From positions 1-64,000 of the forward strand of contig DASPIK010000024.1 in the NCBI GenBank assembly GCA_035629075.1: 64,000 nt of DNA. Reading direction: 5' to 3'. Under the pieces are notes generated by a model. It was not told the origin of the DNA and did not search any database. It saw nothing but the letters and a program-made list of their open reading frames with translations. Positions within the stretch are counted from its first letter, which is position 1, and every line of letters starts with the position of its first letter. Source of the stretch: JAEZPW01 sp035629075. GTDB taxonomy: Bacteria; Acidobacteriota; Terriglobia; Terriglobales; Acidobacteriaceae. A program made the position numbers and the translations under genes. Shown piece after piece: positions 1 through 8,449 of the stretch.

Positions 1-848
1 GGCTCCAGTTGCGCTGCAAGCGGGCCGATGTTCACCGCGTCTTTTTCAGTTGTGATGAAGCCATTCGCGCCGTTCCTGGTCGCCGCCGCACGAAGGTTCG
101 CAACGTCAGCCTGCGTATAAGAATGATGGTCGCGGAAGGTGATTTCGGCGGCAGTCTGCACGTTGCTTTCCCGCAATTGCCTGAAGAACTGGTCGGGGCG
201 ACCGATCGCGCAGAATGCAACAGGATTCCTCGGCGCGTTGCCTACGCCTATTCCGCGGTGCGCCCGCATCACCAGTTTGCCTGCGAGCGGGAGTCCGCTG
301 GGCGAGGTGCCGGGCGTGAGGACAACGGCGTCGGCCCGGCGGAGCGCCGAAACCGGCTCGCGCAGGCGTCCGGTTGGAAGCAGGCGACCGTTAGCGTCAT
401 CGGGCGTGACGAGCACGATGTCGTAGTCGCGCGCGAGTTGGCGGTGCTGAAAGCCGTCGTCAAGCAAGTGAAGCTGCGGGCCGAAGCGGTGTTCGGAGGC
501 GAGTCCGGCCAGGTAGCGGCTTTCGCCAACGAAAACGGGAACGCCGAGCTTGCGCGCGATCAGCAGGGGTTCATCGCCGTAATCACGGGGTGTGCCCTGC
601 GGATCGACAAGGAGGACTCCGCTTGTCTTGCGGCGGTAGCCGCGGCTCAGCACGTCGAAGCTTATCCCGCGCTGCTTCAGCAGTTCACCAAGCATGATGA
701 CGAACGGAGTTTTACCCGTGCCGCCGACGGAGATGTTGCCGACGCTGATGACCGGTCCACGGAGACGTCGCGCCACAAGCAGGCGGTGATCGTAGAGCGC
801 GTTACGCGCCGCGATGGCTGCTCCGAAGATGGAGGCCAGTGGGCTCAT
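1..848 (-). CDS. lpxK: Tetraacyldisaccharide 4'-kinase LpxK (3' end cut by window edge)
   Basis: LpxK phosphorylates the 4' position of the lipid A disaccharide at the inner membrane. The visible 282 codons start MSPLASIFGA and contain the P-loop SVGNISVGGTGKTPFV (residues 35-50). The family signatures LSRGYRR, GDEP, LLDDGFQH and, near the edge, TTEKDAVN follow. The family is usually 310-350 residues, so only the C-terminus is missing. The ATG overlaps the stop of waaA by 4 bases (ATGA), so the two are probably translationally coupled. A long open frame on the other strand here is its shadow. Confidence 0.95.
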   Translation of the reverse strand, partial: MSPLASIFGAAIAARNALYDHRLLVARRLRGPVISVGNISVGGTGKTPFVIMLGELLKQRGISFDVLSRGYRRKTSGVLLVDPQGTPRDYGDEPLLIARKLGVPVFVGESRYLAGLASEHRFGPQLHLLDDGFQHRQLARDYDIVLVTPDDANGRLLPTGRLREPVSALRRADAVVLTPGTSPSGLPLAGKLVMRAHRGIGVGNAPRNPVAFCAIGRPDQFFRQLRESNVQTAAEITFRDHHSYTQADVANLRAAATRNGANGFITTEKDAVNIGPLAAQLE

Positions 849-2158
849 GCCTCGTGACCTCGCATGGTTGTCGTTTGCGGCGCAAGCAGGTGTGAGAGTT
901 CGTCAAGCGTGCGTTCAGTCGCCCCAGACTGGCTGCGGAGGAGGTCGGCAGCGCGGTCACCTAGCTCACGGCGCTTTCGCGCATCGGAAAGCAAATCAAG
1001 GATGGTCGCCTGCAGCTCGCGGGCGTCTTGCGCGACCAGCACAGCTTGGGCACGCTGAAAGAGTTCTACGATGTCGCGGAAGTTCCCGGTGTGCGGGCCA
1101 ACGATGGTCGCGACGCCGTACATCGCCGGTTCCAGAATGTTGTGGCCGCCACGGGGCGCGAGGCTTCCGCCCACGAACGCGATGTCGGCAAGCGAGTAGG
1201 TTGCGCCCAACTCACCGATGGAATCCAGAAGGAAAACGCCACCGCTTACCGCCTGTGATGGCTGCCATTGCGAGCGCCGCCACCACTTCAGTCCCGATGC
1301 GGCGACCATGTCGGCCGCTTGCGCGAAACGCTCAGGATGTCGCGGAGCCAGCACGAGAACTGCGTTCGGCACAGCCGCGACGACGGCGCGAAACGCCTCC
1401 AGCACCTGCGGTTCTTCGCCTTCAACGGTCGAGCCACAAACGATGACCGGACCGGCCGACCCGACGAGCATGGATTGGCGCAACTGGCCGACGATGGCGG
1501 GTGGCGCGGCTAGCGGCGCGATGTCGAATTTCAAATTTCCCGAAACTTTGCAGCGTGCAGGCTGCGCTCCAATGGCGATCAGCCGGCGCATATCCTCGTC
1601 GCTCTGCGCAAGGAACAGGCTCACCGTTTCCAGCACGCGGCGAACCAGCGCACGCAGCCGGTAGTACCGTGGCAGCGAACGGTCGGAGATGCGCGCATTC
1701 ACGATGGCAATCTGCGCGCCCGAGGCGCGGGCTAGGCGCAGGAAGTTGGGCCAGAACTCGGTTTCCGCCACGACGATCAAGCTCGGCCGAAGTGCACGCA
1801 GGTACGGGCGAATGGCGAAGGCGAAATCCAGTGGAAAATAAAAAACGTTGTGTTCGTCGAAGCGGCTGCGGGCCAGCTTCTGACCTGTCGCCGTCGTGGT
1901 CGAGATGAAGATGCGGCGGTCCGGAAAGCGCTCACGAAGTTTCTGCACCAGCCCGGCTATGGCCAGCACCTCACCGACAGAAACAGCATGAACCCAGATC
2001 GATCCCGGCCCGTCAGGCAATTGCAGGCGCGACGGTACCCGGCCGAACCGTTCCGACAGCCCGGCTCGATACTTGCCATGACGCAACATCTTGAGCAGCC
2101 AAAACGGGCTGCCCACAACGAGCGCCACGGCCAACAGCGCACTGTAAAGCAGGTGCAT
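845..2158 (-). CDS. waaA: 3-deoxy-D-manno-octulosonic acid (Kdo) transferase WaaA/KdtA
   Basis: WaaA adds Kdo to lipid IVA on the cytoplasmic face of the inner membrane. The 437-residue protein has an N-terminal membrane anchor (residues 2-21), then the GT30 domain (RYRAGLSERFGR-like start, IWVHAVSVGE, TTTATGQ, ETEFWPN) and a C-terminal GT-B domain with GGHNILEP. I chose the ATG at 2158 because family homology starts there. A longer frame to 2245 would translate a dispersed intergenic repeat. It heads a waaA-lpxK operon. Confidence 0.93.
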   Translation of the reverse strand: MHLLYSALLAVALVVGSPFWLLKMLRHGKYRAGLSERFGRVPSRLQLPDGPGSIWVHAVSVGEVLAIAGLVQKLRERFPDRRIFISTTTATGQKLARSRFDEHNVFYFPLDFAFAIRPYLRALRPSLIVVAETEFWPNFLRLARASGAQIAIVNARISDRSLPRYYRLRALVRRVLETVSLFLAQSDEDMRRLIAIGAQPARCKVSGNLKFDIAPLAAPPAIVGQLRQSMLVGSAGPVIVCGSTVEGEEPQVLEAFRAVVAAVPNAVLVLAPRHPERFAQAADMVAASGLKWWRRSQWQPSQAVSGGVFLLDSIGELGATYSLADIAFVGGSLAPRGGHNILEPAMYGVATIVGPHTGNFRDIVELFQRAQAVLVAQDARELQATILDLLSDARKRRELGDRAADLLRSQSGATERTLDELSHLLAPQTTTMRGHEA

Positions 2159-2197
2159 GTAAGCACATTGTAAACAACGTCCATGCTGGAACAGTGT

Positions 2198-2280
2198 GTC
2201 ATCCTGAGCGAAGCGAAGGATCTCTGCATTAGCGCGAATCATCAAAATGCATAGATCCTTCGCCTACGGCTCAGGATGAC
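2198..2280. repeat. Inverted pair of the CHPERSEGS-type dispersed repeat
   Basis: Two arms, 2198-2222 (begins GTCATCCTGAGCGAAGCG) and 2254-2280 (ends CGGCTCAGGATGAC), are near reverse complements around a 31-nt loop, so they can form a long hairpin. Related single copies lie at 4636, 24573, 32441, 34982, 37006 and 47502. It sits in the spacer between the DUF4139 gene and waaA. Confidence 0.85.
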
Positions 2281-2296
2281 AGCGACTTTGGTGACG

Positions 2297-4486
2297 TTAC
2301 TTGCCTGCTATCTCCTCTTCGACGTCGATGTTCTGGATCATCTGGTCGAGTTCGGACTGCAGCGCGGTACGTTTGCCCTGGAGCGTTGAGACCTCCGCGC
2401 GAAGCGTGTTGATGCGGTCCTCTTGCGAGTCGAGCTGCCGCGTATAGCGCTGGAGCAGCGCCTTCTCTTCTGTACTGCCCTTCAGCGCCTTCATATTTTC
2501 GCGGACACGGCTCTGGTCTTTGTCGATTTCGGTGAGTTCGCGTTGCCGCTGGTTGATATCGCGATCGGTCGCACTGATTTCGTTCTTCTTGCCGACGACG
2601 CGCCGCAGCGCCTGTTCAACCTCAGGCTTGAGGCGACCTTCGCGCGTAAAATACGCGACCTGCTCGTCGGTGATGGAGTTGAGGTAAACGATTGCGACGT
2701 CGGGACGGACTTCCTTTACATCCAGGATCTCGGTCTTCTTCGGGGCGACTTTGATCTTGAAGCGGTGGAAGTTGGTGCTGGACTCTTCCGGCTTGGCGTC
2801 GCCGACCAGCTTGAAGTTGGGGCGGTTGGGGTGCTCGAGCACAACTTCGCGCGCCGTATCGTCGGCGTTGCGGATTTCGTAACGCCAGGTGCTGCGCTCT
2901 TCGCGAGTAAGCTGCATCATGCCGCGGTTGATGCGGACGCGGGTGGCCATGCCGGATTCGCTGCCCGAGTTCGCGCGGACGTGTATCGCCGTATCAGCGG
3001 CGTAAGACAGTAGGCGGCGCTCGTCGGGATGGAGGACGTCCATGACGCCCTCGCCGGCGAAGGCGTCTTCTTCGAGGATGTTGAACGTGCCACCATCGAG
3101 CATGAGGCCCGTGGTGTTGCGGAGCCAGAGTGCGCGCAAGGGAGCCGTGCGCACGCCGCCACTGCCGTCGGCTGTCACGAGCGTCACACGCTCGGCGTCG
3201 ATTGCATGCTGCACGATCGGCACCAGCGCCGACTGGTTCTTGAGTACGGTGATCTTCTGCTTCAGCGCGTACTCGAATAGCTCACCAAGCTTGGCTCCGT
3301 TTGCGCCGGATTCTTGAGCGCGCATGGCGGCGGTGACGACGGTGTTTTGGGAGGTGTCTGGCGAAATCAAAACCCTTTGTGGAAGGGCAACCCTGGGCGC
3401 AGCGGCTGCTGGAGGAGGCGCTACAGGCTCTTCGTCCTTGAACTTAACATCGGGTGGCCGTTGTAACTTGCTGAATATCTCCAAGCGATCGAACTGTTTC
3501 GTCTCCAGGCTCGCCTCATGCTCCTGCGGGGTCAGCATTACCGACTGCGGAAGTTCCATCACCGGCCTGCGTGCGTAGTACGGTTGCGAGATGTTCTGGA
3601 TGAACGACTGTGGCGCGCCCGACACAAGCGACAACTGCACATCTTTCCAGTCCTCGCCAACGGTGTTGTCAACGATGGCCCAGCCTTGCAGGAAAGGCGT
3701 GCCGGGGGCCTTCGGGATGACGATGCGGTAGGTGCTCTTCCAAACCGGCACCTCGCTGATGTAGCTGACGAAGACGCGGCGCTCGCCCGCGCCCGCGGCT
3801 GAAATGGTCATGCGGCGGACGTCCTTGGAGCGGGTCGAGCCGACCAGGCTGAGGTAGCGGCCGACGTCTTGCCGGATTTCGCTGTCAACGATGCGAACGG
3901 AAGTGCCCGGGCCCATGTCGAAGCTGCGCAGTTCGCCGCCATCGCCGACGATAGACAGTTGAGTTACATCGACGGTTCCGCCCTTGGCTGTCTCGCGCTT
4001 GACGGTTTCCACGCTCAGGATGCGCCCGGTAACGGTGGCGCCGCCGCTGCGAACTTCGGCGCGAGTGCCGCGAAGCGCGTTCAGAAATGACCCGCTGGTC
4101 ACATCTTCGTCCAGCCCGATCTGCAGCGTCTTGAGGCGTTCGCTGAGCGGTGCGATGGAGTTATAGCGGACGCCGGTGATCTGGCCGCCACTGAGATCGA
4201 CCGCCGTGAGGGACTTCAGCACGTCGTTGAGTTGGCCAGTGGTGAACTCAATGTTGAGGTCCTGGTTGCCGCGCACCGTGCCCGAATGCTCGAAGTAGCC
4301 GACGCCGTTCTTGTAGAGCACGACTCGCTTCACGGGCAGCCCCGCGGAGCTTTCGGCACCGTTCTCGGCTCTTGAAGCGAATGCCTTTGAAGTTCCAGCC
4401 TGCGGTTTGGCGGCGTCAGTTTGAGCGCCTGCCACCAGGGTCAGTGTAACGACCAGAATGACTACCAGGACAGCCGACTTGCGCAT
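2297..4486 (-). CDS. DUF4139 domain-containing secreted protein
   Basis: This 729-residue protein has a signal peptide (MRKSAVLVVILVVTLTLVAGA). An N-terminal beta-rich region follows, with VVLYKNGVGYFEHSG near residue 50. The DUF4139 region contains WKSTYRIV, GWAIVDNTVGEDW and the C-terminal LEHPN and YLNSITDEQVAYF stretches. The last ~90 residues are a predicted coiled coil rich in Glu, Gln and Arg. The ATG at 4486 has a GGAGGA ribosome binding site 5-6 bases upstream. A longer frame to 4774 would read through repeat DNA. The function of DUF4139 proteins is not known to me; export and a role at the envelope are inferred. Confidence 0.88.
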   Translation of the reverse strand: MRKSAVLVVILVVTLTLVAGAQTDAAKPQAGTSKAFASRAENGAESSAGLPVKRVVLYKNGVGYFEHSGTVRGNQDLNIEFTTGQLNDVLKSLTAVDLSGGQITGVRYNSIAPLSERLKTLQIGLDEDVTSGSFLNALRGTRAEVRSGGATVTGRILSVETVKRETAKGGTVDVTQLSIVGDGGELRSFDMGPGTSVRIVDSEIRQDVGRYLSLVGSTRSKDVRRMTISAAGAGERRVFVSYISEVPVWKSTYRIVIPKAPGTPFLQGWAIVDNTVGEDWKDVQLSLVSGAPQSFIQNISQPYYARRPVMELPQSVMLTPQEHEASLETKQFDRLEIFSKLQRPPDVKFKDEEPVAPPPAAAAPRVALPQRVLISPDTSQNTVVTAAMRAQESGANGAKLGELFEYALKQKITVLKNQSALVPIVQHAIDAERVTLVTADGSGGVRTAPLRALWLRNTTGLMLDGGTFNILEEDAFAGEGVMDVLHPDERRLLSYAADTAIHVRANSGSESGMATRVRINRGMMQLTREERSTWRYEIRNADDTAREVVLEHPNRPNFKLVGDAKPEESSTNFHRFKIKVAPKKTEILDVKEVRPDVAIVYLNSITDEQVAYFTREGRLKPEVEQALRRVVGKKNEISATDRDINQRQRELTEIDKDQSRVRENMKALKGSTEEKALLQRYTRQLDSQEDRINTLRAEVSTLQGKRTALQSELDQMIQNIDVEEEIAGK

Positions 4487-4635
4487 GAGTCCTCCACTAA
4501 TTCGCGAACGAGTCGCGTTCCTTACCGTTGATAGAACGAGACGCGGGTGAATACTTGCAGCAAATTTCTGAGTAGTCCCGCAATATCTCACCTGGACGGC
4601 TCGGACGCAACGGTCGGGTGAAGAGTGGAGGTGAG

Positions 4636-4667
4636 GATAGGGATCCCTCGCTGCGCTCGGGATGACA
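4636..4667. repeat. CHPERSEGS-type dispersed repeat, reference copy
   Basis: These 32 bases, with the core GGGATCCCTCGCTGCGCTCG, are identical to 34982-35013 inside valS. Similarity to the copy at 37006 continues downstream (ACAAGG then GTGGGG), so the full repeat unit is longer than the shared core. Confidence 0.85.
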
Positions 4668-4749
4668 AGGGTGGTGGGGCGATGTACATCGTCGGGGCGT
4701 GAAGGACGGCCACACACCATCCCCACGGGAAAAGTCGGCGGCGTGTGAA

Positions 4750-4770
4750 GGACGGGGCACAGCCCCGTCC
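4750..4770. repeat. GGACGGGG-N5-CCCCGTCC palindromic repeat
   Basis: An 8-bp perfect inverted repeat with a 5-nt loop. It is the exact reverse complement of 27695-27715. Related elements are at 28101-28121 (inside a coding frame) and 58270-58291 (the terminator of the parvulin gene). Confidence 0.8.
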
Positions 4771-4804
4771 CCACACGGACGAGAAGAGGGCGAAACCGTC
4801 TCGC

Positions 4805-5269
4805 CTAGCGCGCGACGGTTTCGGCCTGACGCTCCGAGCTTTGCGCTACGTTCTTGGGCTCGACGTAAATCATCCACGAGACGCCAAACTGGTCAGTGAC
4901 CATGCCGAAGCGAGGTGAGAAGAAGGTCTCGCTCAGGGGCATCTCGACCTTGCCACCCTCGCCAAGACGAGCAAACAGCCGGTCGGCCTCTGCTTCGTTC
5001 GCCACCGTGAGCGAGAGCGAGAATCCCGCGAACGTCGATTTGCCAGCGCATCTGCCGTCCGTCGCCATCACGGTGGTGTCGCCGATACGGAAGCTGGAAT
5101 GCATGACCTTGTTTTCAGAGTTGGGCGGCATCGCGCATTCTGCGCTGTGCGGGCCGGGCATGTCTTTGAAGCGCATGAGCATGTCAACTTGCGCCCCGAT
5201 GGTTTCGCGATAGAAGTTGAGAGCCTGTTCGCAGCGGCCATCGAAATCAAGATAAGGCGTAACTTGCAT
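4805..5269 (-). CDS. VOC/PhnB-like glyoxalase-fold protein
   Basis: A 154-residue protein of the PhnB-like branch of the vicinal oxygen chelate superfamily. It starts MQVTPYLDFDGRCEQALNFY, has HSSFRIGDTTVMATD in the middle and ends with FGMVTDQFGVSWMI, all typical of this family. Substrate unknown. It is the third gene behind two DGPF/YciI genes next to an ECF42 sigma factor, a common setting for PhnB-like proteins. The gap to the upstream gene is 47 nt, so cotranscription is likely. Confidence 0.88.
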   Translation of the reverse strand: MQVTPYLDFDGRCEQALNFYRETIGAQVDMLMRFKDMPGPHSAECAMPPNSENKVMHSSFRIGDTTVMATDGRCAGKSTFAGFSLSLTVANEAEADRLFARLGEGGKVEMPLSETFFSPRFGMVTDQFGVSWMIYVEPKNVAQSSERQAETVAR

Positions 5270-5316
5270 GAGTCTTCTCCTGAATTGGTGTTGTGCGTGC
5301 GGTGCGCAGCTTCGCG

Positions 5317-5757
5317 CTATCGCTTCCCGGCCTTGGCCAGTTCCTCAGATCGGGTCCGAAGCTCCTCCTCTTGCTGTTTCAATTCGGGCGTCAGTGCCGG
5401 ACCGAAGTCTTCGAGTTCATAAATGGGGCGGATCTCAATCTCGCCCTCTTCGCCCGTCGGATTCGGGCAGCGCTTAATCCATTCGATCGCCTCTTCCAGA
5501 GACTTCACCTGCCAGATCCAAAATCCGGCGACGAGTTGATTGGTTTCGGGGAACGGGCCCTGAACGAATTTCTTGTCATTCCCCGAGAACTTGACACGGA
5601 TTCCCTTCGAACTCGGGTGGAGCCCTTCTCCCGCCAGCATCACACCGGCGTTTACGAGTTCTTCGTTATAGTTGCCCATTTCCCTGAGGAGTTGCTCACT
5701 GGGCAAGACTCCCGCCTCAGTGTCCTTATTGGCTTTGACCAGAACCATGACTCGCAT
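5317..5757 (-). CDS. YciI/DGPF-family protein
   Basis: A 146-residue protein starting MRVMVLVKANKDTEAG. It belongs to the YciI-like (DGPF) family by FVQGPFPETNQLVAGFWIW, which corresponds to the DGPF signature with QGPF instead of DGPF, and by EIEIRPIYELEDF near the C-terminus. The last ~30 residues are a charged helix. It lies 41 nt downstream of a second family member and probably shares its ECF42-driven promoter. The biochemical role of these proteins is not established. Confidence 0.88.
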   Translation of the reverse strand: MRVMVLVKANKDTEAGVLPSEQLLREMGNYNEELVNAGVMLAGEGLHPSSKGIRVKFSGNDKKFVQGPFPETNQLVAGFWIWQVKSLEEAIEWIKRCPNPTGEEGEIEIRPIYELEDFGPALTPELKQQEEELRTRSEELAKAGKR

Positions 5758-5798
5758 CGTGACTTCTCCATGATGGTTTGAGTTCTTTTTTGCGGCAG

Positions 5799-6155
5799 CT
5801 ATTCCGCCGGGAGGTTCGGGATTTCGAGGATGGGCCGAATCTCGACCGTCCCCTTATGCGCACCTGGTATCTGCGCGGCAATGCTGATGGCTTCATCGAG
5901 GTCCTTGGCATCGACGAGATAATATCCGCCGAGCTGCTCTCGGGTTTCGGCAAAAGGACCGTCGGTGGTGAGACGCTTGCCATTTCTCACCTGAACGCTG
6001 GTAGCGGTGGAGACAGGCTGAAGCGGTGAAGCGGCGACATATTGACCGTTCATTTTGAGCCGATGCGCCAGTTTGGTCGATTCGCCGTAGCATTGCTCCC
6101 GCTCGGCCTCCGTCCAGGCCTGCTCGTCGGCGTAGATGAGCAGCATGTATTTCAT
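5799..6155 (-). CDS. YciI/DGPF-family protein
   Basis: A 118-residue protein (MKYMLLIYADEQAW...) with the canonical signature TTDGPFAETREQLGGYYLVD and the C-terminal VEIRPILEIP. I chose the ATG at 6155 because the family starts here and a GGAGG site precedes it; the open frame extends upstream to 6440 without homology. It is the first gene of a three-gene unit (YciI, YciI, VOC) transcribed away from the ECF sigma factor. Confidence 0.92.
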   Translation of the reverse strand: MKYMLLIYADEQAWTEAEREQCYGESTKLAHRLKMNGQYVAASPLQPVSTATSVQVRNGKRLTTDGPFAETREQLGGYYLVDAKDLDEAISIAAQIPGAHKGTVEIRPILEIPNLPAE

Positions 6156-6175
6156 TCGTCGTCCTCCATCGGTAA

Positions 6176-6202
6176 GTCGAACGGCCCGGAGCCAAATCGA
6201 CA
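6176..6202 (-). promoter_or_regulatory. Putative ECF42-type promoter for the DGPF/VOC operon
   Basis: On the minus strand TGTCGA (6202-6197) is followed after 17 nt by CGAC (6179-6176). This matches the ECF42 promoter described from Streptomyces work, as I recall it: TGTCGA at -35 and CGA/TC at -10. It lies 21 nt before the start codon of the first DGPF gene, in the intergenic region shared with the sigma factor gene. Confidence 0.7.
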
Positions 6203-6233
6203 GTCCCGGAGCGAAATATTTACAATTCCGGCC

Positions 6234-7496
6234 ATGTCCCAAGATGCCGTTGCCGGGGCTGTCGAAGCACTTTATCGCTCGGACTGGGGCCGCATTGTGG
6301 CAGCGCTCATCCGGATTCTGGGTGATTTCGACCTGGCCGAAGAGGCTGCACAGGAAGCATTTACGGCTGCCGTCGACCAGTGGCGGACATCCGGGGTTCC
6401 CGAACTGCCCCGCGCCTGGATCATTCAGACAGCAAGGCACAAAGCCATCGACCGCCTACGACGCCGCTCCTCCTTAGAAGAGAAGCTGCAGGCCTATGTT
6501 GCCGAAGGTTTCGTCAGCACGATCGAGGAACCGAACTACGACATTGAAGAGATTCCCGACGACCGCCTTCGCCTGATCTTCACCTGCTGCCACCCGGCGC
6601 TCGCACTCGACGCTCAAGTCGCGCTGACGCTACGGACGCTTTGCGGTCTGGAAACGGATGAAATCGCGCGCGCTTTCCTGGTGCCCACGACGACCATGGC
6701 GCAGAGACTCGTCCGTGCAAAGCGAAAGATCCGGGACGCACGAATTTCCTACGTCGTGCCGGACATCAAGGACATGGGCGAGCGGCTTGATGCGGTACTC
6801 ACGGTCATCTATCTGGTCTTCAACGAAGGGTACGCAGCGACTCGGGGCAAGTTGCTCAAGACGGATTTGTGCGCAGAGGCGATACGGCTGGGCCGACTCG
6901 TGCGGGCACTCATGTCGCCACAGCCTCCGGCGGAAGTGACGGGCCTGCTTGCGCTCATGTTGCTTCACGATGCCAGGCGCGATGCGCGTCTGGATGAGGA
7001 TGGTGAACTCGTGGTGCTCGATGAGCAGGATCGCAACCGCTGGGACCAGAGGCAAATTGCCGAAGCCTTGCCGCTCGTGGAGGAAGGACTTCGAGCCGGT
7101 CCGAATGCGTTCGCCTTGCAAGCGGCAATCGCAGCCGTGCATTGCCGGGCGGCGCGTGCCGAAGATACGGACTGGCGTGAGATCGTCCGGCTTTACGAGC
7201 TGCTGGAACGCGTTCAACCCTCTCCTATAGTGTTGCTGAATCGCGCGGCAGCAATAGCGATGGCCGATGGGCCTGAACCGGCGCTGGCGATCATCGACAG
7301 ACTGGCCGCGACAAAGGACTTGGAGAACTATCACCTTCTGCATGCGGCGCGCGCCGATCTTTTGCGTCGCATGGGTCGCCCGCGAGAGGCGGCGCAGAGT
7401 TACACGCGGGCGCTTACCCTCGTCAGCAATGACAGCGAACGCCGTTTTCTCGAAAAGCGATTACGTGAAGTCCAGCGATCGGCCAGTGTGAGCTAA
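6234..7496 (+). CDS. ECF42-type RNA polymerase sigma factor with C-terminal TPR-like extension
   Basis: A 420-residue sigma factor. Region 2 covers roughly residues 10-80 (RIVAALIRILGDFDLAEEAA, then PRAWIIQTARHKAIDRLRR). Region 4 covers roughly 115-165 (LTLRTLCGLETDEIARAFLV, MAQRLVRAKRKIR). A ~240-residue helical C-terminal extension with TPR-like repeats follows (FNEGYAAT, LMLLHDARR, LNRAAAIAMADGPEPAL). This architecture, next to DGPF genes, is that of group ECF42, which has no anti-sigma factor; the extension itself is reported to control activity. The ATG at 6234 is where homology starts; no strong ribosome binding site precedes it. Confidence 0.93.
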   Translation: MSQDAVAGAVEALYRSDWGRIVAALIRILGDFDLAEEAAQEAFTAAVDQWRTSGVPELPRAWIIQTARHKAIDRLRRRSSLEEKLQAYVAEGFVSTIEEPNYDIEEIPDDRLRLIFTCCHPALALDAQVALTLRTLCGLETDEIARAFLVPTTTMAQRLVRAKRKIRDARISYVVPDIKDMGERLDAVLTVIYLVFNEGYAATRGKLLKTDLCAEAIRLGRLVRALMSPQPPAEVTGLLALMLLHDARRDARLDEDGELVVLDEQDRNRWDQRQIAEALPLVEEGLRAGPNAFALQAAIAAVHCRAARAEDTDWREIVRLYELLERVQPSPIVLLNRAAAIAMADGPEPALAIIDRLAATKDLENYHLLHAARADLLRRMGRPREAAQSYTRALTLVSNDSERRFLEKRLREVQRSASVS

Positions 7497-7519
7497 ACTC
7501 ATCGCGAGCTCACGTCGAA

Positions 7520-8449
7520 ATGCGAATAGCCAAACTGGTGTTCATCGTCCTGATGCTGGTCGCCGCAGCTAATGCGGCCGCCTCGGGGCACGGCCGTGCG
7601 AAGCAGTTCGAAGCCGCGGTGGAGTCGGCGATGGCCGGACGTCAGGGATCCGCTGTCGTTCTCGACGTGAAATCAGGGCGGGTGATTGGGTCGTACAATC
7701 TTCGCTCCGCTGCGACACGGGTTGCGACTCCAGGATCGGCAATCAAGCCGTTTGTTCTGCAATCATTGCTAGAAGCGAAGCGAATCGATGGAAATACCAC
7801 GTTTGCCTGCCGTCGCGTGCTTACGATCGCAAGCCATCACATTGACTGCACGCATCCGGAAGCGGTTGGGATGCTCACCGCGCCTGATGCACTCGCCTTC
7901 TCGTGCAATTCCTATTTCGTCGCGGCGGCTGCTCGCTTTCAGCGGGGCGAACTCGAACGGCGCCTCCAGCAGTTCGGGCTTGCCAGTCCGACCGGACTAG
8001 TGCAACAGGAAGCTGTGGGCCACATTGCTATCGCGAACACACTGCCGGAACGTCAGCTTCTAGCGATTGGCGTCCAAGGGATACAGGTGACTCCCATCGC
8101 GATGGCGCACGCGTATCGTCGCCTCGCCCTGCAGCTTTTAAGCAGCCCCGCGGCGGTTCCAGCCGAAGTCTGGGCGGGACTGGAGCGCTCGACAGCGTAC
8201 GGCATGGGGCGCTTGGCACAAGCTAGCACCATAAAGGTGGCGGGAAAGACAGGCACCGCTTCCGACGCGCACGATCCTCACACACATGCGTGGTTTGCTG
8301 GATTCGCTCCGAGCGACAAGCCGGAGATCGTAGTTGTCGTGTTTCTGGAACGCGGGCGAGGAAGTATCGACGCCGCCACGGTTGCCTCGCGCATTTTCGC
8401 CGCCTACGCAGATTCACGAAAGCTGCGGAACACAAGGGGTGCTCGATGA
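7520..8449 (+). CDS. Stand-alone penicillin-binding transpeptidase-domain protein
   Basis: A 309-residue exported protein with a signal peptide (residues 1-21) and only a transpeptidase domain. All three active-site motifs are present: S73-A-I-K76, S128-C-N130 and K243-T-G245. It lacks the N-terminal dimerisation domain of class B PBPs, which are usually above 500 residues. It should act on peptidoglycan in the periplasm, as a cross-linking enzyme or beta-lactam-binding protein. Its stop overlaps the start of the SpoIID gene (ATGA), so the two are coupled. Confidence 0.88.
   Translation: MRIAKLVFIVLMLVAAANAAASGHGRAKQFEAAVESAMAGRQGSAVVLDVKSGRVIGSYNLRSAATRVATPGSAIKPFVLQSLLEAKRIDGNTTFACRRVLTIASHHIDCTHPEAVGMLTAPDALAFSCNSYFVAAAARFQRGELERRLQQFGLASPTGLVQQEAVGHIAIANTLPERQLLAIGVQGIQVTPIAMAHAYRRLALQLLSSPAAVPAEVWAGLERSTAYGMGRLAQASTIKVAGKTGTASDAHDPHTHAWFAGFAPSDKPEIVVVVFLERGRGSIDAATVASRIFAAYADSRKLRNTRGAR

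Larger units (their letters stand above)
4487..4804. other. Gene-less spacer made largely of dispersed repeats
   Basis: This 318-nt spacer lies between the DUF4139 start and the end of the VOC gene. It holds a CHPERSEGS-type repeat (4636-4667), a GGACGGGG palindrome (4750-4770) and a degraded relative of it around 4704-4730. Short frames across it translate only repeat sequence. The promoter of the DUF4139 gene should lie in 4487-4630, but I see no convincing hexamers. Confidence 0.7.

Noticed and set aside
9..857. Long open frame (282 codons) on the plus strand over lpxK
   Set aside because: The opposite strand has clear LpxK motifs and waaA coupling. The plus frame is a GC-rich shadow with no homology.
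814..1908. Several plus-strand open frames over waaA
   Set aside because: They mirror the WaaA coding frame; composition is Arg/Ala-rich shadow sequence without starts or motifs.
4497..4877. Minus-strand frames upstream of the DUF4139 gene
   Set aside because: They translate the CHPERSEGS-type and GGACGGGG repeats, giving known spurious peptides, not a protein.
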